From contig NC_014012.1 in the NCBI RefSeq assembly GCF_000091325.1, positions 1,922,001 to 1,986,000 of the forward strand: 64,000 bases of DNA, in the 5' to 3' direction. How positions within the stretch are numbered: position 1 is the stretch's first letter; each line of letters opens with the position of its first letter. The position numbers and the translations under genes were made by a program. Of the stretch, positions 42,577 to 55,500 are shown piece after piece. The stretch comes from Shewanella violacea DSS12. Its GTDB lineage: Bacteria > Pseudomonadota > Gammaproteobacteria > Enterobacterales > Shewanellaceae. Under the pieces are notes generated by a model. That model searched no databases. It was given only the letters and a program-made list of their open reading frames with translations, and had not been told where the DNA came from.

Positions 42577-43227
42577 ATGGAACTTATAAAATATCTGAAT
42601 GATAATTTCTTCACCAAAAAGGAATTGCTCGATGTTTCAAAAGTTACCGAACTAGAATTATTAAGCTATCAAAATGATAGGCTAATGCCAAAGTGCTCTT
42701 ATAAGTTAACGCTAAATGTAAAAAGTGATTCATTCTTCGGTGTTCATAATGATGAGCAAGAAATTGAGTATTATGCTAAAGGTTATGCTTCTTGGTTAGC
42801 GATTGTTCAATCATTAAAATCCCCTGAATCTATTTACGCTATATTTTATAATCGTTATAAGATAGCAATTGAAAACCTTAAAGAACAAGGTCACTATTCT
42901 ATTAGTTATAAACTAAAAAGTGGACTGGATGAGCACATTAAAGAAGAGTGGAATAACTTTTTGAATGGTATTTATGGTTTATGTACCCAAACAGGCTTAC
43001 CTGAAGATATTGCAGCTAAAGAGTTTTCAATCCTTGAAATTAACGAGATTTCAGAGTTCAATGAGTTAACCTCTCAACAGATGAATAAGCTAACTCTAGC
43101 TGTTAATCTCTTAGATTCAGTGAGTTCATTATTTGCACCACATGAACGACTTAAAAGTTCAAGGCATAGATTGGTAAATGAAATCCGTCGTAAATATAAG
43201 CTACCAAATAACCAAATAACCAAATAA
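42577..43227 (+). CDS. DUF6058-like protein of unknown function
   Basis: This 216-residue soluble protein begins MELIKYLNDNFFTKKELLD, then SFFGVHNDEQEIEYYAKGYASWL. This reminds me of DUF6058 proteins, annotated as associated with natural-product biosynthesis, but that match is from memory and unverified. No catalytic motif is visible. The start is supported by GGAGGT 9 nt upstream. The 3' end runs through four copies of an 8-bp repeat that set the last residues (PNNQITK) and the stop. It is AT-rich like the rest of the accessory region. Confidence 0.6.
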   Translation: MELIKYLNDNFFTKKELLDVSKVTELELLSYQNDRLMPKCSYKLTLNVKSDSFFGVHNDEQEIEYYAKGYASWLAIVQSLKSPESIYAIFYNRYKIAIENLKEQGHYSISYKLKSGLDEHIKEEWNNFLNGIYGLCTQTGLPEDIAAKEFSILEINEISEFNELTSQQMNKLTLAVNLLDSVSSLFAPHERLKSSRHRLVNEIRRKYKLPNNQITK

Positions 43228-43234
43228 CCAAATA
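43203..43234 (+). repeat. Four tandem copies of an 8-bp unit at a gene 3' end
   Basis: ACCAAATA is repeated four times exactly. The array spans the stop codon of the preceding gene, so a change in copy number would alter its C-terminus. Confidence 0.95.
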
Positions 43235-43370
43235 ATAAGCTAGGGCACACAAAAGTGGTGGTTTGAACTTGGCTACACCTTGTAACCTGGATAACTGAGA
43301 GCGTTTGTCTTATATATGTATGAATTCGGCATCGAGCGGAAATATTTTTGTTCCGCTCGATGATAATAAG

Positions 43371-44690
43371 TTACTTTGCCATAATATTTTCTATTTCGGC
43401 AATGGTGCGTGGCACCTTTACCGATAGGTTTTCATGGCCTGTTTGGGTGACTAATATATCATCTTCGATGCGTATTCCCATGCCACGGTAGCCCTCGGGG
43501 ACATCGGTTGCCGATAGGGGGATATAGATCCCTGGCTCTATGGTAAATGTCATACCAGGCTCAAGTTTTCGCCACTGGGCTTGTTCATCGTGATAGGGAC
43601 CCACATCATGAACATCCATGCCAAGCCAATGACCTGTCTTGTGAACAGTGAAACGTTTATAGGTTTCATTTTTCATTATGTCATCAATATTACCGCTTAA
43701 CAGACCAAGTTCCAGTAAACCTTTGGCCATCACTTCCATGCAAGTTTCATGGAGGCGGTTCCAGCTAGCGCCGGGTTTAACTTGTGCTATGGCTGAATCT
43801 AGGGCGGTTAATACCAGACTATAAATGGCTTTTTGTTCCCTTGTGAACGTGCCATTTACCGGATAACTGCGGGTGATATCAGATGCATAGTGAGCGAGTT
43901 CGGCGCCGGCATCAATAAGCAGTATCTGACCGTCTTCGACTGTGCAGCAGTTTTCTTCATAATGCAGACAACAGGCATTGTTGCCCGAGGCGACGATATT
44001 GGGATAAGCCACATCGGTAGCGCCATATTTGGCTATGGTAAAGTTAAAGGTGGCTGCGAGTTCCGCTTCATTTATCCCAGGTTTACAGGCTTTCATCACG
44101 GTCATATGAGCGTCGGTAGACGCTTTGACTGCGGCTTTGATCTTAGCTATCTCATCTGGGCTCTTTATTACTCTCATCGGATGAAGCACTTTGGCCAGGG
44201 GAGTCACGCTGAGGTGCTGTTTTATGGTATCGAATGAGGCTGTGTTTCTTTGATGATTCATCCAGTCCATGACTCGACTTGAGAAGCGGCCCAGCTCATC
44301 GCAGATGAAAATGTGTTGATGGGATGCAAGCTGTGAGAGCAGTACAGCCTCTAATTCGGCAATATCATAAGCCTCATCGGCATTAAAATCCGTGATGGCT
44401 CCATGGATGCCGGCGCGTTCTCCGAAACTGACTTCCTGGGCTTTATCTTTAGGGCGGCAAAATAAGCTGTAATTAAAGCCTGAATCTTTAGTCTTATCGG
44501 AGCAGAGTAGGGCTACGGCATCGGGTTCGGCAAAGCCGGTCAGATAGAGAAAGTCATTGTCTTGCCTGAAATGATACTTGATGTTCTTACTGCGAACTTT
44601 CTGGCTATAGCCAGCAAGAATGACAAAACTGCCTTCGGGCAGTTGGTCGTATAGGGCTTTTCTTCTTGTTTGGTATAAATCACAGCTCAT
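43371..44690 (-). CDS. pepP: Xaa-Pro aminopeptidase (M24B family)
   Basis: About 439 residues from ATG 44690, preceded by GAAGAG; a GTG at 44729 would add 13. It has an N-terminal AMP_N domain (TRRKALYDQLPEGSFVILAG, FRQDNDFLYLTGF) and a pita-bread catalytic domain. All five dinuclear metal ligands are visible: Asp in LLIDAGAE, Asp in SDITRSYP, His in KTGHWLGMDVHDVG, Glu in TIEPGIYI and Glu in GIRIEDDI. It removes N-terminal residues preceding proline. Length matches E. coli PepP (441). The start lies 260 nt from the divergent gmhB. Confidence 0.9.
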   Translation of the reverse strand: MSCDLYQTRRKALYDQLPEGSFVILAGYSQKVRSKNIKYHFRQDNDFLYLTGFAEPDAVALLCSDKTKDSGFNYSLFCRPKDKAQEVSFGERAGIHGAITDFNADEAYDIAELEAVLLSQLASHQHIFICDELGRFSSRVMDWMNHQRNTASFDTIKQHLSVTPLAKVLHPMRVIKSPDEIAKIKAAVKASTDAHMTVMKACKPGINEAELAATFNFTIAKYGATDVAYPNIVASGNNACCLHYEENCCTVEDGQILLIDAGAELAHYASDITRSYPVNGTFTREQKAIYSLVLTALDSAIAQVKPGASWNRLHETCMEVMAKGLLELGLLSGNIDDIMKNETYKRFTVHKTGHWLGMDVHDVGPYHDEQAQWRKLEPGMTFTIEPGIYIPLSATDVPEGYRGMGIRIEDDILVTQTGHENLSVKVPRTIAEIENIMAK

Positions 44691-44950
44691 TTTATTTGTC
44701 TCTTCATTGGTGTGTTTATGTGAATTCACCTTGGGATAAGCTCTCTGTAAACAGCCTCTGGTAGCTTACTTGAGCCTGCCATGAGTCTTGAGTGTTTCTT
44801 GGCTGCTCCAGGTTGTAACATATAAGTGAAGTTAGCATGTTTGTATATTTTATTCAGTGTAAATATTCTTAAGATAAATAGATAAGTTCGCGGTGCAATC
44901 TGCTGCAATGGATGGGATAATGTCTGGAATCAGACTTAGGAGTTAAACAC

Positions 44951-45502
44951 GTGAGCCCAGCAGTTTTTTTAGACAGAGATGGTGTGATCAATATCGATCA
45001 TGGTTATGTGCATCAGGTTGATGACTTTGAGTACGTAGAAGGTGTATTCGATGCGTGTCGCTCTCTTAAAGAGATGGGGTATAAGCTGGCTGTGGTAACC
45101 AATCAATCGGGTATTGCGCGTGGCATGTATAGTGAAGATCAATTTCATAGCCTAACCGAATGGATGGATTGGAACTTCGCCGATAAAGGCGTCGAACTCG
45201 ATGGCATTTATTATTGCCCCCATCACGCCGAGAAGGGCTTAGGTGATTACAAGCAAGATTGTGATTGTCGTAAACCAAAACCCGGCATGATGTTAACCGC
45301 GGCTGAATTTCTTAGTATAGATCTGAGTCAGTCAGTTATGGTCGGAGATAAGCGAGATGATATGTTGGCAGCTAAAGCGGCTGGTATCCCCACTCGAATT
45401 CTGGTTCGCACCGGCAAGTCAGTCACAGATGAAGCCATTGCCGCCGCGACGATAGTGCTCGACTCTATAGCCGATGTACCTGCATACCTTAAAAGCTGTT
45501 AG
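44951..45502 (+). CDS. gmhB: D-glycero-beta-D-manno-heptose 1,7-bisphosphate 7-phosphatase
   Basis: This 183-residue HAD-family phosphatase has the nucleophile motif [11 protein letters not shown] and motif [13 protein letters not shown]. The zinc loop [18 protein letters not shown] is diagnostic of GmhB, and motif IV is [18 protein letters not shown]. It acts in ADP-heptose synthesis for the lipopolysaccharide inner core. The start is GTG 44951, supported by AGGAG ending 8 nt upstream. Confidence 0.95.
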   Translation: MSPAVFLDRDGVINIDHGYVHQVDDFEYVEGVFDACRSLKEMGYKLAVVTNQSGIARGMYSEDQFHSLTEWMDWNFADKGVELDGIYYCPHHAEKGLGDYKQDCDCRKPKPGMMLTAAEFLSIDLSQSVMVGDKRDDMLAAKAAGIPTRILVRTGKSVTDEAIAAATIVLDSIADVPAYLKSC

Positions 45503-46556
45503 TTTGGCTGGTGCATCGAGTCAATGGCATCATCGACTCGGTAATTGATGACTTCAAGTTCCTGCGAACCTTAGGAGCTTGAGGTCTGGATATTAGCCCA
45601 ACATTTTTGTTTGAGTATAGTGATTAGCTGTGGCGGATTACTATTCTCTGGCTTTCCCTCTAGCTCTACTAATGGCTTTACTTCTGTCTCCCCTCTAGCT
45701 TGCCCTTATCTTCAACACTTATGGCTAACGCTCTGTCTAATTTATTCTATGTCTTTTGCTTATATATTTATCAAACAAGTGGTTCAATTCCTCTAACTAA
45801 ACCTGCATTCAATATATTTTCTACAGGCACTTGTAGACTAAAGGTTAACATGTAAGCGCTCACATAAGTCTGCTTAATTATCTATATTCACCGGCATTAT
45901 CTATTGTGCTACTTGTTTAACCGGAAGTGATAAGTGTATTGAATAATCGTTATGTGGTGTTGAAATTTAACATTTGGGGGTAACTGGTTTTTTGTTAATT
46001 TAAACAGTGCTTTATTCCTGTTGTTGATGAAATTTTAGTTTATAAACTTTCATATGTCTGAGTAGCAAAGCAATAACATATGCTGGATATTTGTATCTCA
46101 ATATTACACCCGATTTTATTGTTGCGTTTTGTTTAAAATTGGCAGGCATACGCCCTTGAATTGTCAATCTTTGATCTTCTTTGTTTGGGAGTGCTGCGTT
46201 TTTGTTGCGCCTAAGGGTCTGCGTGTTGCGGTGGTTGTTGTTTGGCAAGTTAGGTCCACTTCCACTTAATCGGAATGTTAGATTATCCCCAATCGGTAAA
46301 ACTGATTGGAAGTGGATTTAATTCGTTTTTGTTATCTGAATAGTAACAAGTGCGCAACCACCTCTTCTTGATTAAACGTAAAGTGTGATCTGCGTATCTT
46401 TACTTTTCCCTCTTTAATGTTATTTGGCTTTTATTGAGATTAGCTAGGTTTGAGTACCGAGCCATTAATAATTACTCTGTCTCATATTCTTGGTGTATCT
46501 CTTTCGGTGTTTTTAACATCTTAAACTTATCTATTTTATTGGTGGTGATTTAATTT
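45503..46556. other. 1054-nt AT-rich non-coding region upstream of the giant surface gene
   Basis: No convincing gene is seen. A 14-bp imperfect hairpin without a U-run at 45550-45586 follows gmhB. A second structured element lies at 46255-46316 (listed separately). AT content is high through 45.8-46.5 kb. The promoter of the giant gene must be here, but I could not pinpoint it. Confidence 0.4.
46255..46316 (+). promoter_or_regulatory. Structured leader element with alternative pairings
   Basis: TCCACTTCCA (46255-46264) pairs perfectly with TGGAAGTGGA (46307-46316). The latter overlaps a competing hairpin CCAATCGG-TAAAA-CTGATTGG (46289-46309). Two overlapping stems cannot both form fully, which is the geometry of a switch. 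The element lies about 240 nt before the giant gene. Confidence 0.35.
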
Positions 46557-49500
46557 ATGTTTTCAAGGATGCGAATTTTATTTATTGGATCTCTGCTGAT
46601 ATCGCTCGGGTTAATACCCGCAGTGGCAAGTGCAAGTGATCTCGTTACATTCGAGTTATCGACCGGCTCCAAGGTTTATGATAACGAGTTAATAATGAAA
46701 TATGACTTAGTCGTCACTAATAACGGCGGCAAGCTGGTGAAGGGACTCTCGGTGACAGCCGGACTGCTTGATATCAAGACGTCTGACATCAATGGCAACC
46801 CTGTTGATGCCTTTACGAGTGTGTCTGTCGATGCGACGGCAACGGTAGGCTCTCAAGCCGGGGAGTTCAATTCCCACGGAGACTTGAATGCTAAGCAGGT
46901 CACGTTAGCCGAAGGTGGAGTGGTGACTTACCACATAAAGGCTAAAGTAAGCCCCACGGCCGCACAAGAGATAGAGGTGACCGCTCAATTAACATCAAGT
47001 TTTCTCTCCCTTGAATCCAATTCGGTCACGACCCCGAGAGCACCTTATGAGCTCGACGTGATTAAGAGTGCAGACAATTTGCTTTACTCCCCCGGCGGTA
47101 AGGTCAGTTTTACCATCAAGGTGAGTAACACGGGTCAATGGAAGATTCGTCATGCCCTTGTTGAGGATAACTTATCTGGTATCACAGCCGAAGACATGGA
47201 AGGCAATACTATACCGGCCTTTAGCTCTATCGATAATATTACGGCGACGACTCAAGGTAAGGGTTCTAGTGGCGGGGTATTTGATGCCCATGGCCCAGAT
47301 TTACAGGCTAAGGACGTAGTTGTCGCTAAGGGAGGCTGGGTCGAATATCGAATTACGGCCACAGTCGCAGACACATTAATTGGCGATATTCTTAACTACG
47401 CCGAGGCTACGGCCCATGATGACTCAACACTTTCGAATCCAGTCGTTATTGAGCCTGAAGAAGCTAATGTGGTTATCACCAAGCAGGTAAGCCCAACCGC
47501 AGACTATCAGGTCGGAGATACACTCACATATACGATAAAGCTTGAAAACACTGGCTTAGGTATAGCGAATCATTATCAGGTAGAAGACAAGATAAATGAC
47601 ATAGTCGTCGATCTGGCTAATAACGATTTGGCTGAATATAACCACATTAATGTTACTGCTAGTCCATTTGAGACTTGGCAGATAGAGGTGAAGGATCTTG
47701 GCTCTCACAGTCTGTCTGAATTTATGGCCTCAGGCGGCACATCATCGAATAATGACCTTAACGATCTGATCAGCCTCTACCCGAATGAGTCGGTGACTTA
47801 TATTATCACTGCCACATCTAAGGCCGTGGCCATATCTGATATTACAAATACAGCCTCTGTAAACTCAGATTCTACTGTCGAGAAAACGGCGAGTGCCACA
47901 GTGACCGCATTGGCTACCATCAAAGATTTCACCGCCCACAAGTCACCCAATGGCACTGAATATATGCCGGGCGATTGGGTAAGCTACACCATTGAGGTGA
48001 GTAACACTAACGCGACTCAGTTCGCGGATAATATTAGTTTAACTGATAAGATTGCGACCTGTAACACCACAGAACTTGTGGATGGCTCTACTGGTTCACC
48101 GTTTGAGAAGTGGAAGCTCAGCGTCAAGAGTGTCGATGTGGAGGGCAGCGATCCCGGCAGTTTCGCCTTTGGCGTCGAAAAAACAGGTGATATCGATCTA
48201 GTATTAGACTTAGCGCCAAAAGGTAAGGTGGTTTATCAACTGGATGTGTTAGTTAATCCTGATGCTATCGGAACCATAATAGATAACCCAAGTTGTGATG
48301 ATACCGTTCCCGAAGACGGCTCTGGTATCAATATGCCAGATGGTAAGGTTGAGGTGAAGAAGCTGGTTGATCAACGTGAGTTTGCTCCCGGTGATGACTT
48401 AACCTACACAATAACCATTAAAAACTCGGGTAAAGGTTACCTGCATAATGTACCTGTAGTCGATGCAATTTCGGCCATCACAGCAGATGGCGTCACAGGT
48501 TCGGCATTTACAAGTTGGACTATCACTACCAGCGTCACCGACAGCAGTGGCGCACCATCAAGCCACAGTAACCCAGATCTTGACGGAAGCATTGCTGCAG
48601 ATAATGATCTCGATACCCATGCCAATGTGTTCCCCGGTGACACCATCACTTATACCATAGTGGCCACCACCAAGAACACCATCACAAGTATAGTCAGAAA
48701 CAAGGTAATGGTTGACGGCAGTGCCTATTCTGATGTTGGCGCCGAACCTTACAAGTACGATCTTTCCGTGGAAAAAACCGTGGATAAAATTCGCTACACA
48801 CAAGGCGACGATACTCTTAGGTATACCATAGTAATAAGCAATGCCGATATTGCCGGTTACGCTAAAGATATCCCGGTATTCGATGATATTGCCGGCATTC
48901 AGGCCGAACTTCTGCATCAGAAGGGGGAGATGGCGCCAGCGTTCGAGTCATGGACCATCACGGCCGCCCTTGACGGTAGGCCCAATCAAGACTCGGGCTT
49001 ACCAGGTAATGTCTCAAGCAATGTTAATCTAGACACCAAGTTCAGTCTCGCGGCGGGGGGCACGCTCACCTACACCATAGAGGCCAAAATACCTGAACGT
49101 ACTCAGGACCATATCGTCTGGGGGCACATAGTCAATAATGTGGTCGTAGATAAAACTGAGACTGCATCGGCAGAAAGTTATTATAGATTACCCAATCTAG
49201 TGGTAGATAAGCAGGTTTCTGAGACAAACTATACGCCTGGAGATACAGTCTCATACACGATAACCGTGAAGAATATCGGTGCAGGATATGCTAATAACAC
49301 AGATGTAAAAGATGATATAGCCGCCCTAGGCCTGTTCAACCACTGGACTGTAAAAGATGAGTCCTTTGGTATAGGTAGTCGCATCGTGGGCGGTAAGGTT
49401 GCGGATGATAAAAATATCGATACCAAGGTGGATATCGCCCCAGGGGGAAGAATTGTCTTCGTCATCACAGGAGTCGTGGTTAATAACATACACGGTCAGG

Positions 49501-52500
49501 TGACAAACACGGTAAAGGTTCATGAGCCTCTGGATAACAGAGACAGTGAGTCATCGGCGGATATTTTTCCTATCACAGATCCAGAACTGCCTAGTGTCGA
49601 TATACACAAGGAGTCATCACCGTTGCATTATAGGCCTGGGGGAGTTCAGACCTATACCATCACGGTGAGAAACGACAGCGATGTTCTGGTTGAAAACTTG
49701 CGGGTATTCGATGGGATGTCTGCAATCGAGTCGACCTTAGCGAACGATAAAGATAATCATTTTGCCGATATTGTCGGTAGCCCGTTCGAAAGCTGGACCA
49801 TAGAGTCAACGAGTAAAACCTTAGCGAAAAACAGCACAAGTGCCGATCTCGACGAGGTGATAACGCTGGCACCTAATTCATCTAAGGTCTACACCATAAA
49901 AGCCATCATCAAAGATAACGTGGTTGATGAAACTGTGACTAACCGTGTGTGTCTGTTCCGCGAGAATGGTGATGATGCCGGTTGCGCCGAGGCAGAAAAC
50001 CACAGAGAAATGTCAGGTGGAGAAGTGGTGCGTGAAGTCTTCCCGGCTAAGTATAAGCCAGGAGATACCATTACCTATAAGATCACCGCAAGTTCCAAGT
50101 TAGGTTATTACAACAACATCCACATTCTGGATGAGCTGGAAAATCTCAGTGTCGATCTGATAGATAAAGACGGCAAACACACACAAGGCCATCCTTTCAA
50201 TGACAAGTTTAATGTTGATGTCACCAAAACCACTCTCAATGGCGATGGCACGACCGATGGCACATTAGACGGTCAGGTGGAAAACAACAAAAACTTAGAT
50301 ACCACGATAGATGTTGGCCCAGGTGACAAGGTGGTTTATACCATTACTGGTGTGGTACGAGATGACGCCGCCGGTGACATCATCAATGGCGAGCTAGTGG
50401 TTAAGCCCTTTAAACCTAACTGGGATTACAGTAAAGAGTCGGACAATAAAAACTATCAGCCGGGTCAGACTCTGACCTATCGCCTGTCGATCAAGAACAC
50501 GGGTAAGGGACATGCAGTAGGCATCAAGGTTCAGGATTTGCTGAGCGAGGTGATGGTCGATGATATCAAGGGGCGTTCGGTGAAGGCCTATGAATCTTGG
50601 TCTTTCACTAAGGTTAAGCAAAAGCCAATCGCGACAAATTCCGCGACTGGGGCAAAGCCTGAGTTTGAACTGTATTACAATGCTGGTTCTTATAGTGATA
50701 ATAACGATCTTGATACCGAGATTAACTTGCCAATTGGCGGTGAGATTGTTTATACCGTGGTGGCTAAAGTCATAGACAGAGCCGAAGGTGAGATAACCAA
50801 CGTACTTAAAGTTAATAACGATACTACCAGTGTCAGTCACTCCCAGAGCACAGAAAACTATAAGCTGACTAAGCAAGTCATTGGCTATTTCGATGCAAGT
50901 CACAACAAGCTCAGCGGTGAGGGATACACTCCCGGTGGCTATGTGGCCTATAAGATCCGCGTGGAAAACAGTGGTAAGGGCAGCATACAACAGCTAAAGG
51001 TCGTTGATGATCTTGAAGGCGTGACAGCTGCTTGGTTCGACGGCAATACAGGTCCTGTGTTCGAGAGTTGGACTATTAAGGCTAAAACCGATGGTGGTAT
51101 GGTGTCCAATTATGGCGTATTCACTGCCAATAATAATATCGATACCTTAGTGGATATTGGCACCGGTGGCTATGTCGAGTACTACATCTCGGCCAAGATC
51201 AATCAAGAGGTAGTTGGTGATTTTCATAATAGTGTAACCGCGGGAAGAACCACTAAAAACAGTGAAATATCTGTGATGCAGCAAGCTCAATTTAGCTTGA
51301 GTAAAATTGCCTATTCGGATGCCTTGTTCACTAGTCGAAAGAGCGATTATGCCCCCGAAGATAAGGTCTTTTACCAGATTAAGCTGGAAAACAAGGGCTG
51401 GGGCACGGTTTATGCGGTGCATATTAGAGATATGCTCAAAAATATTAAATCGGAAATAGCGGAAGACACCTTACCAGCTGGATCTTGGGTTACGGCGGAG
51501 CCGTTCACTGAGTGGAAGGTCACGGCGCATTATACTCCGGGCCGAGTCACTAACATTGGCGGTTTCAGTGATGGTGACAACATAAATATCGACACGGATT
51601 TTGATCTGGCACCCAATGAAGCTATCGAGTTCAGCGTCGAGGCTAAGTTGGATTATGTCGTGCTGGGCGAGGTCAGGAACCATGTGGAAGCAGCCAGCGA
51701 AAAGAAGAATGCAACGCTTAAGGCTCAGGTAAAAGATATCAGCCACAGCAAGGTTATCACCAGTATTGGTGGTAAGCCTTATCAGGCCAATAGCCATTAT
51801 CGCCCCGGCGATGAGGTGGTATATACCATCAAGATCACCAACAATCACAATGCCTGGGCCAACAATGTGGCTATTAAGGACAAGATTGGCGACATCAAGA
51901 CCTTGCTTGCCGGTGGTAGTCGTGGTCAGGCGTTTAGCAGCTGGCGTGTCGAGTATGAAGTTGCCTCTGGTAGCGATAGCCGTACCGACACTCAGGTACC
52001 TGTAAATTCAGCCGATAGCGATATCGATTTCATCACAGATATCGGACCTTTAGATGAGATAACCATACGCATCACAGCTGTGATCAAAGACACGGCAACC
52101 GGTGATGTAGACAGTAACCATCTGCTGGTGGACGGTAACACCGACGCCACTCAAGTGATCCCACCTTTTGCGCCTAAGTTGACCTATGGCAAGGAAGTCA
52201 TCAAGACCTCGGCCGATGGAAATGATAAAACCGAATATGCGCCTAAGGGTGAGGTGAAGTATCGCGTATGGGTGAGTAATAGTGGTGAAGGTTTTGCCCA
52301 TGATCTGCTAATCACTGACCCTATCGACAAAATCGTTTCCGCCGATGGCCAGAAGGCCTTTACTGCATGGTCTGTAGAGCAAGATCCAAAGTTTGCTCCT
52401 GTCCTGTCCGTTGTGACTGGTGATATCAGTGGCAATGTGCCTCTTAATGCCCATGGGGATATCGCGCCGGGAGAAACCTTGAGCTTTTTTGTCACAGGTA

Positions 52501-55500
52501 AAGTGGCTGGAGATGTAACGGGTTTAGTGCGCAATACTCTGTTTGTTAACGATGCAGATGTTGCCCATGTGGATCTCAACTCTGGGGTGATGAGTATCAC
52601 CTCAAGCAAGCATACAGATACGCCAAATTATACGCCGGGAAGTGAGGTCAGATTTCAAATCGAGATCACTAACACCTCAGATTCTATCGCTATCGTGCCG
52701 GTGGAGGATGATCTTAATGCCATCATGGTCATGACGGCCGATGGCACCATGCAGCCTGCACTGACCGATATAGTGATCAGTGCCAGAGTGGTGGGCGATA
52801 AGGTTAACTCACAAATACCAGCTAGCTTAGGCACACCGGGTAAGCTCAATACTGAGATAAGAATTGCCGCCAGAGATTCGTCTGCGACGCCGGTGAATAC
52901 CAGCATCATTTTCGATATCAGCGCCAAGGTTAACGACAGCGCTGTAGGAGAATTCACCAATACCGCAAGCATAGATGACAAAGACTTTGGGCTTATCGAA
53001 GGTAACATCAAGCCCTTGCCTGCAAAAATCAGCTTAGATGAACATGCCATCAAGGTACCCGCTGTCTATGCACCAGGGGAGAGCATAGGTTTTGAAGTTG
53101 TCATCAAGAATATAGGTTCAGGATATGCGCTCAATACTGAGCTGGCTAACCTTCTGGACAAAACCACAGCTTTTGCCGCGGGAAGCACTGACAAGGTGCG
53201 GGTATTTGATAAGTGGGACAAGGTAACTGTAACAAGCAGCTCTAGCCTGACCACTATTATTGCCGGTAAGGAGCTCAATAATAGTGAAGGCTATTTCAAT
53301 GAGTTCAATATCCACCCTGGCGACTCTGTGACCTTGCAGTTATTTGGTACCGTTAAGCCAGAGATATTAGGCGACATAGATAATATGACCCAGGTCACTC
53401 AGGGTAATAATATCTTAATGGATGACGCGATTTATACGCCGGTTGAAGGTGAGTTGCTCATCTTGAAAACCGCAGATAGTCCTACTTATCTTCCTGGAAA
53501 CAGGGTCGGCTATAACATCAAACTAGAGAACCGTGGTGACGGTTGGTTAAATGATGTGAAGATATCTGATTTGTTGTCCGATATCGAAACGGAACTTGCT
53601 GGCGGCATTACCGACAAGGCATTTGTGCCGTCGAGCATGGTGCTGGACTCTGTAGTTTCGACGCCATTGGTACCAGGAGACTTAGGTGATATAAAAGTTG
53701 TAGATAACCAGCTTATCGGCACCGCCGATATCGCTCCGCACCAGGTCATCAACATCCGTTTTAGCGCCGAGGTTAAGGACACGGCTCTTGGGGAGATAGT
53801 CAATATCGCCAAGGCAAATGAGCTTAGCTCTGAGATTGCGATTAATCCACCTGTGGCAACAGTTAAGTTGAGCAAAACCGTTGGCAAGCCTACTTATATG
53901 CCAGGTGAACTCATCACTTATACCGTGACAGTGGCTAATACCAGCCAGACATGGGCAAATGATGTGGAATTGGTTGACGATCTCGCCGGTATCATGACCG
54001 AACAGGCGGGTGGCGCCATGGTCAATGCATTTGTTCCAGGCACATTAACGGCGACCAATACCAGTACTGTTGAATTGGTGAAGATGCAGGTTAAGGATAA
54101 TCGCCTCAGCGCGACCATGGACATAGCTCCCATGAGTGAAGTGAGCTTTACCCTAGAAGCTAAGTTGCAAGACACCATTTTAGGAGAAGTGACCAACATA
54201 GCCAATCTTGGAGATCAAGATGCCTCGGCCGTGATAACACCTCAAGATACCCCTAAGGTGCAGATAACTAAGCTGGCCAATAACCCTATCTATCTACCTG
54301 GAGGGCTAGTTACCTATACAGTTACGGTAAAAAATAACGCCGATACTTGGGCCAATGATGTTCAGGTGTCTGACGATCTGGGCAAGATAACCACAGAGCA
54401 TGCCAGTGGCGTGACTTTTGACGCGTTTGTCAAAGATAGCCTGAGCGTGACCAGTGACAGTAAGCCTAATCTTATCGAGATGACAATCTTAGATAATAAG
54501 CTCACGGCTCAGGTCGATATCGCGCCTAAATCTGAAGTGAATTTCACCATTCGCGCCAAGCTTAATAACACAGTGCTAGGAGAGATAGTCAATACAGCCA
54601 TCGCCGATGGCAATGAAGCCGAAGCTAAGATTAATCCGGCTCCGAGTGAGGTGGAGATAAAGAAAACCGTCAGTCATGTGAGGTACATACCTGGTGGAAT
54701 GGTGACTTATCAGGTGACTGTGAGTAACACGACAGAGGCTTGGGCCAACGATGTCAGCATTGTAGATGACATGTCCGCGATAACCACTCAGCTTGCTGGC
54801 GGTATTCCTGGTAGTTCAGGTTTGGCATTCGTGGCGAATTCTATGGTGGCAAACCATGATACTAGACCTGAATTGGTTACTATGTCGGTGGCGAATAATA
54901 AGCTCCAAGCCAGTGCCGATATCGCGCCAATGACGGATCTGGTCTTTACCATTAAGGCTTTGCTCGTGGATACTGCTCTGGGTCCGGTAATTAACCAGGC
55001 ATCTGCCGATGGTAAAACCTCAGATGTGATGATAACCCCTGTGGCTAATCCGATTCTAAGCCTGACTAAAACGGTATCTAAACCTACCTATTTGGTGGAT
55101 GAAGATGTGGTTTATACGGTAACGCTAATCAATGCCGGCGACGCTTGGGCTCATGATGTCCAGCTTGAAGATGACCTCAATGCTATCACCACAGAGCTTG
55201 CTGGTGGAGAGATGGGCACGCCATTTGTCGATGCTAGCCTAGTGGTCAGCCATACCAGTAAACCTGAACTGATTGTACTGGGTACTGAGCCCAATAAACT
55301 CAGTGCACGTCTGGATATAGCCCCTCACAGTCAGGTGGTGTTCACCTTGACAGCCAAGATGAAGTCTTCGGCTCTAGGAGAAGTGGTCAACACGGTAACG
55401 GCGGACGAGGAAACTGCGGGCGTGAGCATATTGCCCGAGGATGCAGATCTTATCTTCACCAAGTCGGTGGATAAGGAAAACTATTTACCTGGTGATCTGC

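Noticed and set aside
45611..45796. 61-codon plus-strand frame after gmhB
   Set aside because: No ribosome-binding site and no recognisable composition; likely chance in AT-rich DNA.
46012..46248. 78-codon minus-strand frame upstream of the giant gene
   Set aside because: Weak start context and no family resemblance; the stretch is better explained as leader or regulatory DNA.
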